In this document: piece after piece, positions 1 to 7,701 of the stretch
Position numbering within the stretch: position 1 is the stretch's first letter
How the letters are laid out: each line of letters begins with the position of its first letter
Source: a bacterium
GTDB taxonomy: Bacteria > SZUA-79 > Acidulodesulfobacterales > Acidulodesulfobacteraceae
Length of the DNA: 9,650 bases
NCBI GenBank assembly: GCA_021784835.1
Contig: JAJYHI010000019.1
Span: 1 to 9,650, forward strand
Reading direction: 5' to 3'
Made by a program: the position numbers and the translations under genes
Notes under the pieces: model-generated
What the model was told of the DNA's origin: nothing
Database searches by the model: none
Seen by the model: the letters and a program-made list of their open reading frames with translations, nothing else

Positions 1-216
1 GGCGTAAGTTATCCTTACGGGGCGGCAACAGATAAGGCAGGCAATATTCTTGTCGCAAATTTCAACAACGATACGGTTTCGAAGTTCAATGAAAATGGTG
101 AATTTATAGGGTTTGCCGGCAATATCATGAAACCGATAGGAATAGCTGCAGATGAAAAAGGAGATGTTTTCGTTCTTAACGACGACGGCTATTTTACTAA
201 AATAACGGGAAGGTAA
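1..216 (+). CDS. NHL-repeat beta-propeller protein, C-terminal end only
   Basis: This open frame enters from the left edge and ends in TAA at 214-216, so only the last 71 residues are visible. It contains one clear NHL-type repeat (PYGAATDKAGNILVANFNND) followed by a second, degenerate one (PIGIAADEKGDVFVLNDDGY). The spacing of P-x-G-[IA]-A-x-D and G-[ND]-[IV]-[LF]-V fits blades of an NHL propeller, usually an extracytoplasmic or scaffold protein that binds ligands rather than an enzyme. The specific role cannot be told from this fragment. Its stop lies one base before the ATG of the ClC gene, and the end of the frame supplies that gene's ribosome-binding site, so the two are probably co-transcribed and translationally coupled. 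Fold assignment is fairly sure; function is unknown. Confidence 0.72.
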   Translation, partial: GVSYPYGAATDKAGNILVANFNNDTVSKFNENGEFIGFAGNIMKPIGIAADEKGDVFVLNDDGYFTKITGR

Positions 217-217
217 A

Positions 218-2095
218 ATGCCTTATATAAAAAATTCGTTTATAAGATTAAGGACAAATCTTAAACGAAAAATAATAAGATTTCAGGATAATTCGATATT
301 TTATTTTTCCAGATGGATTTTTTTCGGAGTTTTAATTGGCATTATTGCAGGCATAGGGGCAATAGTTTTTAACGCTCTTATAAGGTTTTTCAGATTTATA
401 TCGCAGGTAAGCATGGCGCATTATTATTCTCCAAGACCAGAACTTATGGGACAGACCGGCGCTCCTCCGGATGCGCATCCCGTAAGGTGGGCTATTCCGT
501 TAATAATAATGCTCGGCGGCCTTATATCCGGTTTATTGGTTTATACTTTTGCCCCTGAAGCCGAAGGGCACGGAACCGATGCCGCGATAGACGCTTTCCA
601 TAATAAAGAAGGATATATAAGGGGAAGGGTGCCGATTATAAAAACAATTGCTTCCGCGGTTACGCTCGGTTCCGGAGGTTCGGGCGGCAGAGAAGGTCCG
701 GTCGCACAGATAGGGGCGGGCTTCGGTTCAGTCATGGCTACGTATTTAGGACTGCCTGTGCCGGATAGGCGGACGATGCTGGTTGCCGGAATCGGCGCGG
801 GTATAGGCGCTATTTTTAAATCTCCGCTTGCAGGCGCAATGTTCGGCGTCGAAGTTTTATATTCGGAAATGGACTTTGAGGGCGGCGCGCTAATGCTTGC
901 CATTATCGCTTCTATCGTTGGATATTCCGTTTACGCATATTTTTACGCGGGCTTTAACCCTGTAGTCAGAACGCCTATGTTTACGTTTTCAAGGCCGGTA
1001 ATTCTGGTTTTTTATGCGATACTCGGGGTTTTTTTGGCGTTTGCCGGAAATTTTTACGTCAGGTTTTTTTATTTCATCCACGATATTTTCAAGAAAATCA
1101 AAATTAAGCCGCATTTTAAACCTATGTTAGGCGGGGCGGCAGTCGGCGGGATAGCTTATTTTTTTCCGGAAATTATGGGCGTAGGATACGGTTGGCTGCA
1201 ATTGGCGGTATTGGGAAAACTTACGATAATCACCCTTATGCTTTTAGGATTTTTTAAGATAGTCGCTACGTCTTTTACGATAAGTTCCGGCGGTTCCGCC
1301 GGAGTTTACGCGCCGTCTTTGGTGATAGGCGGGGCTCTGGGAGGTGCGATAGGCGGCATTTTTCATATTTTACTGCCCCATTTAATATATGCTTCCGATA
1401 TTGCGCCGTTTGTTTTAATAGGCATGGGAGGTTTTTTTGCCGGAGCCGCAAAAACTCCTATTTCGTCTTTATTAATGGTTTCGGAAATGACTGGAAGCTA
1501 CGGTCTTCTTCCGCCCTTGATGCTTGTTTCGGCTATAACTTTTATAGTCAGCGGAAAAAGAAGCATATACCGCAGCCAAAAAAGAAACAGAATGGAATCG
1601 CCGGCGCACTTTAAGGATTATTTGATTAAGCCGCTCCAGAGGTATTCCGTAAGCGACGTATTAGAAAAGGAAAGCGCAGGCCGCGCTAAAGCTATAGAGC
1701 CGGATATGCCTTTATACGAGATTATTAAAATATTTTTTAATTCCAATTTTTTTATACATCCGGTTATAGACAAAACCGGTAATATTGTAGGCATAATCAA
1801 ATACGATAAAGTAAAAAATTTAATGATGACTTCTCCGGACGATTCCAGAACGGCGAAAGATTTAATGGAATCGTCGAATTTACCGAAAATTAAATTGACC
1901 GATACTTTAGATATAGCGGTGCATAATTTTTTTAGAAAAAATACCGACGAACTTATAGTAATCGATAAAGAAGGCGGTTACGGCGGCGTTTTAAGAAAAA
2001 GAGACGTAGTGCTTGCTATAGAAGAAGGGCAGAAATTGCCTTCTTCATCCGGTACGCCAAGCGGTAGCGTAAATTCGGAAAAGGCGTCGTCGTAA
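218..2095 (+). CDS. ClC-family chloride channel/transporter with C-terminal CBS pair
   Basis: A 625-residue integral membrane protein that moves chloride or other anions across the inner membrane. Residues about 30-450 form the ClC core. The selectivity-filter segments are visible: GHGT (117-120, where GSGIP stands in E. coli ClC), GREGP with the gating glutamate E159, and GVYAPS (362-367). The PLAGAMFGVEV stretch aligns with helix H of E. coli ClC; there E202 corresponds to E212, but the proton-coupling E203 corresponds to V213, as in ClC channels. Two CBS domains follow (about 475-535 and 545-602) and may bind adenine nucleotides to regulate the pore; this is known for the family and not shown here. 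The tail is Ser-rich. The ATG at 218 has AGG at 211-213 inside the end of the preceding NHL gene, one base after its stop. Anion transport is confident; channel versus antiporter is inference. Confidence 0.93.
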   Translation: MPYIKNSFIRLRTNLKRKIIRFQDNSIFYFSRWIFFGVLIGIIAGIGAIVFNALIRFFRFISQVSMAHYYSPRPELMGQTGAPPDAHPVRWAIPLIIMLGGLISGLLVYTFAPEAEGHGTDAAIDAFHNKEGYIRGRVPIIKTIASAVTLGSGGSGGREGPVAQIGAGFGSVMATYLGLPVPDRRTMLVAGIGAGIGAIFKSPLAGAMFGVEVLYSEMDFEGGALMLAIIASIVGYSVYAYFYAGFNPVVRTPMFTFSRPVILVFYAILGVFLAFAGNFYVRFFYFIHDIFKKIKIKPHFKPMLGGAAVGGIAYFFPEIMGVGYGWLQLAVLGKLTIITLMLLGFFKIVATSFTISSGGSAGVYAPSLVIGGALGGAIGGIFHILLPHLIYASDIAPFVLIGMGGFFAGAAKTPISSLLMVSEMTGSYGLLPPLMLVSAITFIVSGKRSIYRSQKRNRMESPAHFKDYLIKPLQRYSVSDVLEKESAGRAKAIEPDMPLYEIIKIFFNSNFFIHPVIDKTGNIVGIIKYDKVKNLMMTSPDDSRTAKDLMESSNLPKIKLTDTLDIAVHNFFRKNTDELIVIDKEGGYGGVLRKRDVVLAIEEGQKLPSSSGTPSGSVNSEKASS

Positions 2096-2105
2096 ACGGA
2101 AAAAG

Positions 2106-2114
2106 TGTTATAAT
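2106..2114 (+). promoter_or_regulatory. Extended -10 promoter candidate for the dehydrogenase
   Basis: TGTTATAAT matches the extended -10 pattern TGnTATAAT. No good -35 is seen 17 bases upstream, which is acceptable for extended -10 promoters. A start near 2121 would place the palindromic repeat entirely in the leader of the dehydrogenase mRNA. Confidence 0.4.
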
Positions 2115-2120
2115 TGTAAG

Positions 2121-2178
2121 AAAAAACTCCCCTCCTTTAAAAAGGAGGGGAGGTGGCCTAAGGCCGCCGGGGTGGTTT
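2121..2178. repeat. Palindromic intergenic repeat (two hairpins), REP-like
   Basis: A strong hairpin pairs 2127-2138 with 2141-2152 (CTCCCCTCCT against AGGAGGGGAG, flanked by TT/AA). A small second palindrome GGCCTAAGGCC follows at 2155-2165, then a G-rich tail ending in GGTGGTTTATTTT. Read on the minus strand, the first hairpin is followed directly by six T residues, the shape of a rho-independent terminator, and could stop antisense transcription entering from the convergent phosphorylase side. Its GC content contrasts with the AT-rich surroundings and resembles dispersed palindromic repeats of many bacterial genomes. No second copy lies in this window, so dispersal is inferred. Confidence 0.7.
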
Positions 2179-2211
2179 ATTTTAACTAACAAAAATAGGT
2201 AAACAAAAATT

Positions 2212-3234
2212 ATGAAATGTGCCCTTTATTACAGCAATAAAGATATAAGGCTTATAGAAAAAGATATTCCTAAAATAAATGACGACGAAGTCCTTATGAA
2301 GGTCGAAGCAAGCGGCATCTGCGGCAGCGACGTCATAGAATGGTATAGAAGGGACAAAGTTCCGCTTGTTTTGGGACACGAGGTTACCGGAGTGATAGTC
2401 GAAACCGGAAAAAACGTCAAAAAATATAAAGCCGGCGACAGGATTTGCGCTGCGCATCACGTTCCGTGCAATATATGCAAATATTGTCTTAGCGGGCATC
2501 AAACGGTATGCGAAACCATAAGGACCACTAACTTCGACCCGGGTGGATTTTCGGAGTATTTGAGACTTCCGGAAATAAACGTAAAAAACGGAATATATCT
2601 TTTGCCTGATTCGGTAAGTTTCGAGGAGGGTACGTTTATCGAGCCTCTTGCATGCGTCGTAAGGGGACAGAGGCTTGCGGGGGTAAAGCCTGCAGATGCC
2701 GTAATAGTTTTCGGCAGCGGGCTTTCGGGTCTTCTGCATATAAGCCTTTTAAGGGCAACGGGCGCAAGCAAAATTATAGCGGTCGATATTAACGATAAAC
2801 GGCTCGAATACGCAAAAAAATTCGGAGCGGATTATACGTTTAACGCAAAAGATTTCGGCTCGGATGCCGTTAAAAATATTAACGAAGGATTTTTAGCGGA
2901 CATAGTAATTTTATCGACCGGCGCGGACAGTGCAATCTTGCAGGGGCTTAAATCGGTAAGACGGGGCGGGACGGTTTTGTTTTTCGGAGCGGCGGACGAA
3001 GGAGCAAAACTCCCTCTTTCGATTAACGAAATATTCTGGAGAACCGAAGTTACGCTGTTAAGCTCTTACGCGGGGTCTATACTCGACCACAGGACGGCTC
3101 TCGAACTTATAAGGTCGGGCAGGATAAACGTTAAAGATATGATAACCGACAGATTTCCCCTCGAAGATATAGCAAAAGGGTTTGAGCTTACAGCGAAAGC
3201 GAAGGATTCCCTGAAAGTTATAATAAATCCTTAA
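2212..3234 (+). CDS. Zinc-dependent medium-chain alcohol/polyol dehydrogenase
   Basis: A 340-residue cytoplasmic MDR-superfamily oxidoreductase, expected to oxidise an alcohol or polyol (or reduce the carbonyl) with NAD(P). The catalytic zinc site shows C37 in GICGSD, H56-E57 in GHEVTG, and E144 in IEPLA, the arrangement of sorbitol/threonine-dehydrogenase-like members. Structural zinc ligands are C86, C89, C92 and C100. The Rossmann domain has GSGLSG at 168-173, and D192 at the end of the second strand (AVDIND) favours NAD over NADP. Length is normal for the family. The ATG matches the family N-terminus (MKxxxYY), but the ribosome-binding site is weak: AGG at 2197-2199 is 12 bases away. It sits alone behind its own candidate promoter and ends 16 bases from the convergent phosphorylase gene. 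The substrate cannot be read from sequence or context. Confidence 0.88.
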   Translation: MKCALYYSNKDIRLIEKDIPKINDDEVLMKVEASGICGSDVIEWYRRDKVPLVLGHEVTGVIVETGKNVKKYKAGDRICAAHHVPCNICKYCLSGHQTVCETIRTTNFDPGGFSEYLRLPEINVKNGIYLLPDSVSFEEGTFIEPLACVVRGQRLAGVKPADAVIVFGSGLSGLLHISLLRATGASKIIAVDINDKRLEYAKKFGADYTFNAKDFGSDAVKNINEGFLADIVILSTGADSAILQGLKSVRRGGTVLFFGAADEGAKLPLSINEIFWRTEVTLLSSYAGSILDHRTALELIRSGRINVKDMITDRFPLEDIAKGFELTAKAKDSLKVIINP

Positions 3235-3250
3235 AGTTAAAGAAATATTA

Positions 3251-4975
3251 TTATATATCGCAGACGCCGCCTTTTTCTTTTTCGAGATAGCACATCACTA
3301 TGCCCGTCAGATATAAATCGGTAACGTATTCGGAAACCATTCTGTGAGTGTTGAAATGCGGCGCGATTGAAGAAACAGCCATTTTCATAATTTTAATGTA
3401 ATCGGAATAATTTTTATAATATAAATCCATAATGTTAAATTCTAATTTTCCGTACATATCGTTTAAATCGTGCATATCGTCCGAATAACTCAGGTCCGTC
3501 CATGCCGGTCTCGGTCCTATTCCCCATCCGTTAATTCCTTCCATGCACGCTTCGAGCCACCAGCCGTCTAATACGCTGAAATTGGGAACGCCGTTAAGAG
3601 ATGCTTTCATTCCGCTGGTGCCGGATGCCTCAAGAGGCCTTGTAGGATTATTAAGCCATAAATCAACCCCCGCAAGTATTATATTTGCCTTATGTATATT
3701 ATAATTTTCCAGAAAAGCTATTTTGACTTTTTTAGTTTTAGATGAAATATATTTTGCGGTATCATTTATGGATTTTATCATTGCCAAACCGTCGATATCC
3801 GCCGGATGGGCTTTTCCGGCAAAAATAATCTGAATATTGCCTTTCTTTTCCGCGATTTCGATTAATTTATCCGGGTTTGAAAGAATAAGATTGTTCCTTT
3901 TATAATGCGTAATTCTTTTAGCCATAGCTATGGTAAAATCCGAAGTTACGAATGAAGAATCGGTTTCGGAGTTAATCATTTCTATAAGAGTTTCTTTGGA
4001 TAAAATATGCGCTTGAATAAAATCGCCGTCGGGGATGCATGATGCTCCTCTAAGCAGGTCGGGGTCTTCTTCCCACCCTGCAATATATTTTGCATACAGC
4101 ATCTTATGGTGAGGAGAAGCCCATTTTACATGATGGATGCCGTTGGTGACGTATTTAAGTTTGTAGCCTTCGAATATGTGTTCGGAGACAAACTTGTGTT
4201 TTCTTGAAACGGCGACGACGTTTTTTGCATTTTTTATTGCAAGCCACGACAGATTTAATTCGTCTTTTTCTTCGAGTTCTTCCCTGTAAATATCGGTAAA
4301 AACTTTCTCTCCACAATAACCGGACAGCATATCTTTTACGTCTTTCATTTCGAATCTATCGAACGCGGCGGGGACGGGCGTATGAGTCGTAAAAACTACC
4401 CTCGATTTAACCCTGTTTAAATCGTCCATATCTTTCATGAGGCCCGCGATTAACAGGGCGGAATGGCTCTCGTTTATATGATAAAGGAAAGGCTTGTAAT
4501 TCAATGCTTTTAACATTTCGTATCCGCCTATTCCGAGGATTATTTCCTGCTTAAGGCGGGTTAAGCCTCCCTCGATATACAGCCTGTCGCAAATTTTTCT
4601 TGTTTCGAGGTCGTTTTCGGACACGTCAGGAGTTAAAAAATATACTTCTAATTCATTGTCTCCCGTAGTAGATTCTACGACATATTTAAAAGCCGTTATC
4701 GTAACGTCTTTGCCGCCGACGGGTATTTTTATTTTAACGTTGGTAGGCTGCATATATTTTTCTATATCCCATTCCTGTGCCGAGTCGATCTGCGACCCGT
4801 CGTTGGATAATTTTTGGTTAGTAAAGCCGTTTTTCCATAGCAAAGTTATGCACACGGCGGGAATTTCGAGGTCGGCAAAGCTTTGAACGGTGTCTCCGGC
4901 AAGAATTCCAAGGCCGCCGCTGTAAGTCGGGATTCTGCTGTCCACGGCGCATTCCATAACGAAATAAGCTATCAT
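3251..4975 (-). CDS. glgP: Alpha-glucan (glycogen/maltodextrin) phosphorylase, short form
   Basis: A 574-residue cytoplasmic GT35 enzyme that phosphorolyses alpha-1,4-glucans to glucose-1-phosphate using pyridoxal phosphate. The N-terminus MIAYFVMECA...PTYSGGLGILAGD is the glucan/phosphate-binding start of the bacterial and archaeal alpha-glucan phosphorylase group. HINESH (167-172) and THTPVPA (197-203) are conserved catalytic-cleft motifs. SGTSGMKASLNG (451-462) carries the PLP lysine K457, followed by DGWWLEA (470-476). It lacks the N-terminal extension found in the roughly 800-residue members, so it is the compact type. AAGGAG at 4985-4990 (minus strand) lies nine bases before the ATG, which supports this start. 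It stands alone with a candidate promoter in the 97-base gap behind the MFS gene; no other glycogen genes are in view. Family is sure; natural chain length of the substrate is not. Confidence 0.93.
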   Translation of the reverse strand: MIAYFVMECAVDSRIPTYSGGLGILAGDTVQSFADLEIPAVCITLLWKNGFTNQKLSNDGSQIDSAQEWDIEKYMQPTNVKIKIPVGGKDVTITAFKYVVESTTGDNELEVYFLTPDVSENDLETRKICDRLYIEGGLTRLKQEIILGIGGYEMLKALNYKPFLYHINESHSALLIAGLMKDMDDLNRVKSRVVFTTHTPVPAAFDRFEMKDVKDMLSGYCGEKVFTDIYREELEEKDELNLSWLAIKNAKNVVAVSRKHKFVSEHIFEGYKLKYVTNGIHHVKWASPHHKMLYAKYIAGWEEDPDLLRGASCIPDGDFIQAHILSKETLIEMINSETDSSFVTSDFTIAMAKRITHYKRNNLILSNPDKLIEIAEKKGNIQIIFAGKAHPADIDGLAMIKSINDTAKYISSKTKKVKIAFLENYNIHKANIILAGVDLWLNNPTRPLEASGTSGMKASLNGVPNFSVLDGWWLEACMEGINGWGIGPRPAWTDLSYSDDMHDLNDMYGKLEFNIMDLYYKNYSDYIKIMKMAVSSIAPHFNTHRMVSEYVTDLYLTGIVMCYLEKEKGGVCDI

Positions 4976-4984
4976 AAGGTTTTT

Positions 4985-4990
4985 CTCCTT
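4985..4990 (-). promoter_or_regulatory. Ribosome-binding site of the phosphorylase gene
   Basis: AAGGAG on the minus strand, nine bases upstream of the ATG. This is among the better Shine-Dalgarno sequences of the window and fixes the start of the phosphorylase. Confidence 0.75.
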
Positions 4991-5029
4991 GTACCGAAAA
5001 TTATCTAATTTGATTTATAATTTTGATTT

Positions 5030-5058
5030 ATATTAGTATAATTCGGTTAATAAATCAA
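5030..5058 (-). promoter_or_regulatory. Candidate sigma-70-like promoter of glgP with TTGATTTA boxes
   Basis: Minus-strand TTGATT (5053-5058), 17 bases, TAATAT (5030-5035). The octamer TTGATTTA occurs three times around it: inverted at 5051-5058, overlapping the -35, and directly at 5010-5017 and 5023-5030. This arrangement could be an operator, but the DNA is so AT-rich that chance copies are possible. Confidence 0.42.
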
Positions 5059-5072
5059 TAAGCCGGTTCATT

Positions 5073-6611
5073 TTATTTCTTAATATTTTTAACGGCAAGG
5101 GCGGCTATTCCGCCTATAATGCAGAGATAGCCCAATGCGGCGAAAACATCGCCGTATGCGCCTATCAACGAAAATTCATTAATTATGTAGTCAAAAACCT
5201 TAAGGGAGTTAGACGGAAAAAATATTCCCCTTACGAAAGAACCGCCGTTTTTTACCAAATCGCCGCGCAGAAAATCAATAACGCCGTTATAATTGTAAAA
5301 ATTATATTTTATATCTCTGGAATACTGGTTTAAATGGTAAACCTGCCTGACGGCCAATTCTTCCCCGGACCATGCTATGCCGAACGACGCCCCTATTTGA
5401 AATAAAACATTATACAATGCAGAAGCATCCGGTATTTGTTCGAACTTGGCCGAATTTATTACCGTCATCATAACTGGAGCGTTTATCAGTCCTACCCCTA
5501 AGCCTCTTAAAAACTGGTTATACACTATAAACGGTATGGATGTCTGCAAAGAAATGCTTCCCAGGGAAAAATTAGATATTGCAAATATGACCATACCGGA
5601 TAAAAGCAAGTATTTCGGACCGTATTTATCTGAAATTTTTCCTGCGACGGGCGACGCGACGGCGACCGCTATAGCAAACGGCGCCATTAAATATCCTGCA
5701 TGCATTGCGTTATAATTAAGTATGTCCTCGATGAATATCGGCAGTAAAAATAAAGTGCTGAAAATTGCTCCCGCCCTTATCATATTCACTATGTTTCCGG
5801 CGACGAAGTTCCTTGCTTTAAAAAGAGAATAGTCCATTAAGTGTTTTTTGGAAAATATTTCGACGACGATAAAAAGTATAAAAGAAGTTGCGCTTATGAG
5901 TTCGTTAAGGCGGATTACCGCGGAATCCCATTCGAGAGTCTGTCCTTCGTTAAGCACATATAAGAGCGTTCCGAGGCATATCGCTATAAGGATAAAACCT
6001 ATGAAATCGAATTTTTTTGCAAAAGGTTTCGCCGGCGCATCGTTTTCGAGCAAAATTAAAGTGCCCAAAAAAAGGACTATGCCTATCGGAACGTTAAAAT
6101 AAAATATCATCCTCCAGTCCACGTAATCCACGAAATAGCCGCCTATAATCGGACCGAGAGCCGGGGCTACCATTATGCCTATGGTCCAGATGCCCATAGC
6201 CGTTCCTCTTTCCTGCGCCTTAAAATATTTTGCGATAAGGTTTACCGATATGGGAATAAGCCCAGCCCCGCCGACGGCCTGAATTATCCTGAATATAATC
6301 ATTATCCTGTAAGTAGGCGCAAAACCGCAGAATGCCGAGCCTATCAGAAAAAATACTATAGATACCGCAAAAGGAATCTTAAGCCCGTATTTTTTGCTTG
6401 AAAAGCTCGTAAGGAGAATAATAATGGAATAGGTTATAGTGTATGCGATAATGACCCAGTCTATCGTTATAACGTTGACTCCGAAATGCGACATCATCTT
6501 AGGAAGGGCGACTATGACGATATTTATATCTAATATCGCCATAAAAGAAGCGGTAACGGCTATTGCCAGAACGAGCCATTTATAAAGTCTGTGTTCCGCT
6601 ATTTTGTTCAT
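5073..6611 (-). CDS. MFS drug/solute exporter, DHA2 (EmrB/QacA) family
   Basis: A 512-residue inner-membrane protein of 14 predicted helices, normally a proton-driven exporter of hydrophobic compounds. Family marks: LDINIVIVALP with D28 in helix 1; motif C around 145-162 (GIMVAPALGPIIGG) continuing into the DHA2-typical WRMIFYFNVPIG (166-177); NEGQTLEW (221-228) between helices; and an intact motif A-like GKISDKYGPK (324-333) in the second half. The first-half motif A (SSKKYGLK, 71-78) lacks the usual Asp, as in other EmrB-type proteins. The long loop at about 415-480 before the last helix is normal for 14-helix members. No HlyD/EmrA-type adaptor or regulator is adjacent, so the substrate is unknown. 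No Shine-Dalgarno sequence is visible before the ATG; M1 is kept because the next in-frame Met (M24) lies inside helix 1. Confidence 0.9.
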   Translation of the reverse strand: MNKIAEHRLYKWLVLAIAVTASFMAILDINIVIVALPKMMSHFGVNVITIDWVIIAYTITYSIIILLTSFSSKKYGLKIPFAVSIVFFLIGSAFCGFAPTYRIMIIFRIIQAVGGAGLIPISVNLIAKYFKAQERGTAMGIWTIGIMVAPALGPIIGGYFVDYVDWRMIFYFNVPIGIVLFLGTLILLENDAPAKPFAKKFDFIGFILIAICLGTLLYVLNEGQTLEWDSAVIRLNELISATSFILFIVVEIFSKKHLMDYSLFKARNFVAGNIVNMIRAGAIFSTLFLLPIFIEDILNYNAMHAGYLMAPFAIAVAVASPVAGKISDKYGPKYLLLSGMVIFAISNFSLGSISLQTSIPFIVYNQFLRGLGVGLINAPVMMTVINSAKFEQIPDASALYNVLFQIGASFGIAWSGEELAVRQVYHLNQYSRDIKYNFYNYNGVIDFLRGDLVKNGGSFVRGIFFPSNSLKVFDYIINEFSLIGAYGDVFAALGYLCIIGGIAALAVKNIKK

Positions 6612-6623
6612 ATTTTAAATAAC

Positions 6624-6763
6624 CGTTAGAAATTTCTTTTTCTGGATTAACGCTTCGCCATCTCCAGCAGGCATCAAAGACATGCTTTGATACGGACGGA
6701 AATATCGCGTAGGCGGGAATCCAGTATTATTATATGTTTAAGCAGTTTTAATAGTTTCTAACG
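6624..6763. repeat. Nested inverted-repeat element upstream of the exporter
   Basis: Three nested inverted pairs are visible. CGTTAGAAA (6624-6632) pairs with TTTCTAACG (6755-6763). CTGGATT (6642-6648) pairs with AATCCAG (6718-6724), continuing with interruptions through CGC/GCG (6651-6653 and 6713-6715). Inside lies a perfect 7-bp hairpin ATCAAAG/CTTTGAT (6673-6679 and 6685-6691) with a 5-base loop. The GGCGGGAATCCAG core at the right resembles widespread palindromic intergenic repeats. It fills nearly all of the gap between the hydrolase-family gene and the exporter and would lie in or upstream of the exporter's mRNA leader. It encodes nothing recognisable and could be a degraded miniature element. 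Confidence 0.55.
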
Positions 6764-6786
6764 TGATTTAAGGCCATATATATTTG

Positions 6787-7572
6787 TTATTCTACGAAGT
6801 TTTTTAACTTTTCGATATTTTCTATTTCTATTTCGAAAATATCGCCTTTATTCAAACTTCCTACACCCGAAGGAGTTCCCGTAGAAATTATATCGCCCGG
6901 GAAAAGCGTCATAATTCCCGAAATAAATTCTACTAATTCGTAAGGGTTGAAAATCAGGTTTGAAGTATTAGAAGACTGTTTTAATTCTCCGTTAAGATAG
7001 CCTCTTATTTGAAGATTTGACGGATTTTCTATTTCAGTTTCTATATAGGGACCGACGGGCGCAAAAGTGTCGAATCCTTTGGCTCTGGTATATTGGATAT
7101 CTTTTGCCTGCAAGTCTCTCGCCGTTACGTCGTTCAAGCAGGTATATCCAAATATATAATCCGCCGCATTTTGCTTTTTTACGTTTTTTGCGGTCTTGCC
7201 TATTACGGCCGCCAGTTCGGATTCGTAGTCCACCCTTCTTGAGGCTTCCGGCCTGACTATGGTTCCGAGATGAGGAATAACGGCGGAGGACGGTTTTATA
7301 AAAAGCAGGGGCTCTTCAGGCAGTTTTTTCTGCATTTCGGCGGCGTGGTCTTTATAATTCAATCCTACCGCTACAATTTTTGTCGGGCGGACGGGAGGCA
7401 AAAACTCGAGTTCGTCTAACTCGTACTGTCTTCCAGTATATTGATACTTTAAGTCTTCTTCGAAGCTGAATTTTTCGATGATATTAACAAACGACTTGTC
7501 TTTATCCGTAGAAAGCGTCCCGTAATATTCTCTCATTTCTCCGGTTTTATGCCTGAATCTTCCGAATTTCAT
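6787..7572 (-). CDS. Fumarylacetoacetate hydrolase (FAH) family protein
   Basis: A 261-residue cytoplasmic enzyme of the FAH fold, whose members hydrolyse, decarboxylate or isomerise acylpyruvates and related 2-keto acids from aromatic degradation, or act as acylpyruvases or oxaloacetate decarboxylases. A short N-terminal domain (about 1-55) precedes the catalytic domain. Conserved residues seen: LNYKDH (71-76), the metal-binding DYESEL with E117 and E119, D148 in NDVTARD, K165 in AKGFDTF (164-170), and TGTPSGVG (231-238). Length is typical of the bacterial two-domain form. AGGGGG at 7579-7584 (minus strand) sits six bases before the ATG, and MKFGRFRH fits the usual family N-terminus, so the start is secure. 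A strong candidate promoter lies upstream. No aromatic-degradation genes are nearby, so the exact reaction is open; a general acylpyruvase-like housekeeping role is my guess. Confidence 0.9.
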   Translation of the reverse strand: MKFGRFRHKTGEMREYYGTLSTDKDKSFVNIIEKFSFEEDLKYQYTGRQYELDELEFLPPVRPTKIVAVGLNYKDHAAEMQKKLPEEPLLFIKPSSAVIPHLGTIVRPEASRRVDYESELAAVIGKTAKNVKKQNAADYIFGYTCLNDVTARDLQAKDIQYTRAKGFDTFAPVGPYIETEIENPSNLQIRGYLNGELKQSSNTSNLIFNPYELVEFISGIMTLFPGDIISTGTPSGVGSLNKGDIFEIEIENIEKLKNFVE

Positions 7573-7640
7573 TAAGAACCCCCTGCGGAAATATAAAATA
7601 TATACGCTTTATCGGCGCAAGCCTGTTGTATCCTTGCTTT

Positions 7641-7670
7641 ATTATACATCATAAACAGATATGCCGTCAA
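7641..7670 (-). promoter_or_regulatory. Sigma-70-like promoter of the FAH-family gene
   Basis: Minus-strand TTGACG (7665-7670), 18 bases, TATAAT (7641-7646), giving a leader of about 60 bases to the ATG at 7572. Two direct copies of CTGTTT, read on the minus strand (AAACAG at 7653-7658 and 7669-7674), bracket the -35 to -10 spacer. The promoter is back to back with that of the antitoxin gene. Confidence 0.55.
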
Positions 7671-7701
7671 ACAGGATTTTTAGTTTGATTTAAAAATTTA
7701 A

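Noticed and set aside
541..903. Minus-strand open frame opposite the ClC gene
   Set aside because: Low-complexity Ala/Pro/Ser-rich translation produced by the antisense of Gly/Ala-rich membrane helices.
2182..2739. Long minus-strand open frame (about 185 codons) opposite the dehydrogenase
   Set aside because: It is antisense to a gene with complete zinc and nucleotide motifs, shows no recognisable domain and has no promoter or ribosome-binding site.
3235..3250. Terminator between the convergent dehydrogenase and phosphorylase genes
   Set aside because: The 16-base gap has no GC-rich stem; nothing hairpin-like is visible.
5446..6102. Two plus-strand open frames opposite the MFS exporter
   Set aside because: Antisense shadows of a clear membrane transporter, without ribosome-binding sites or domain content.
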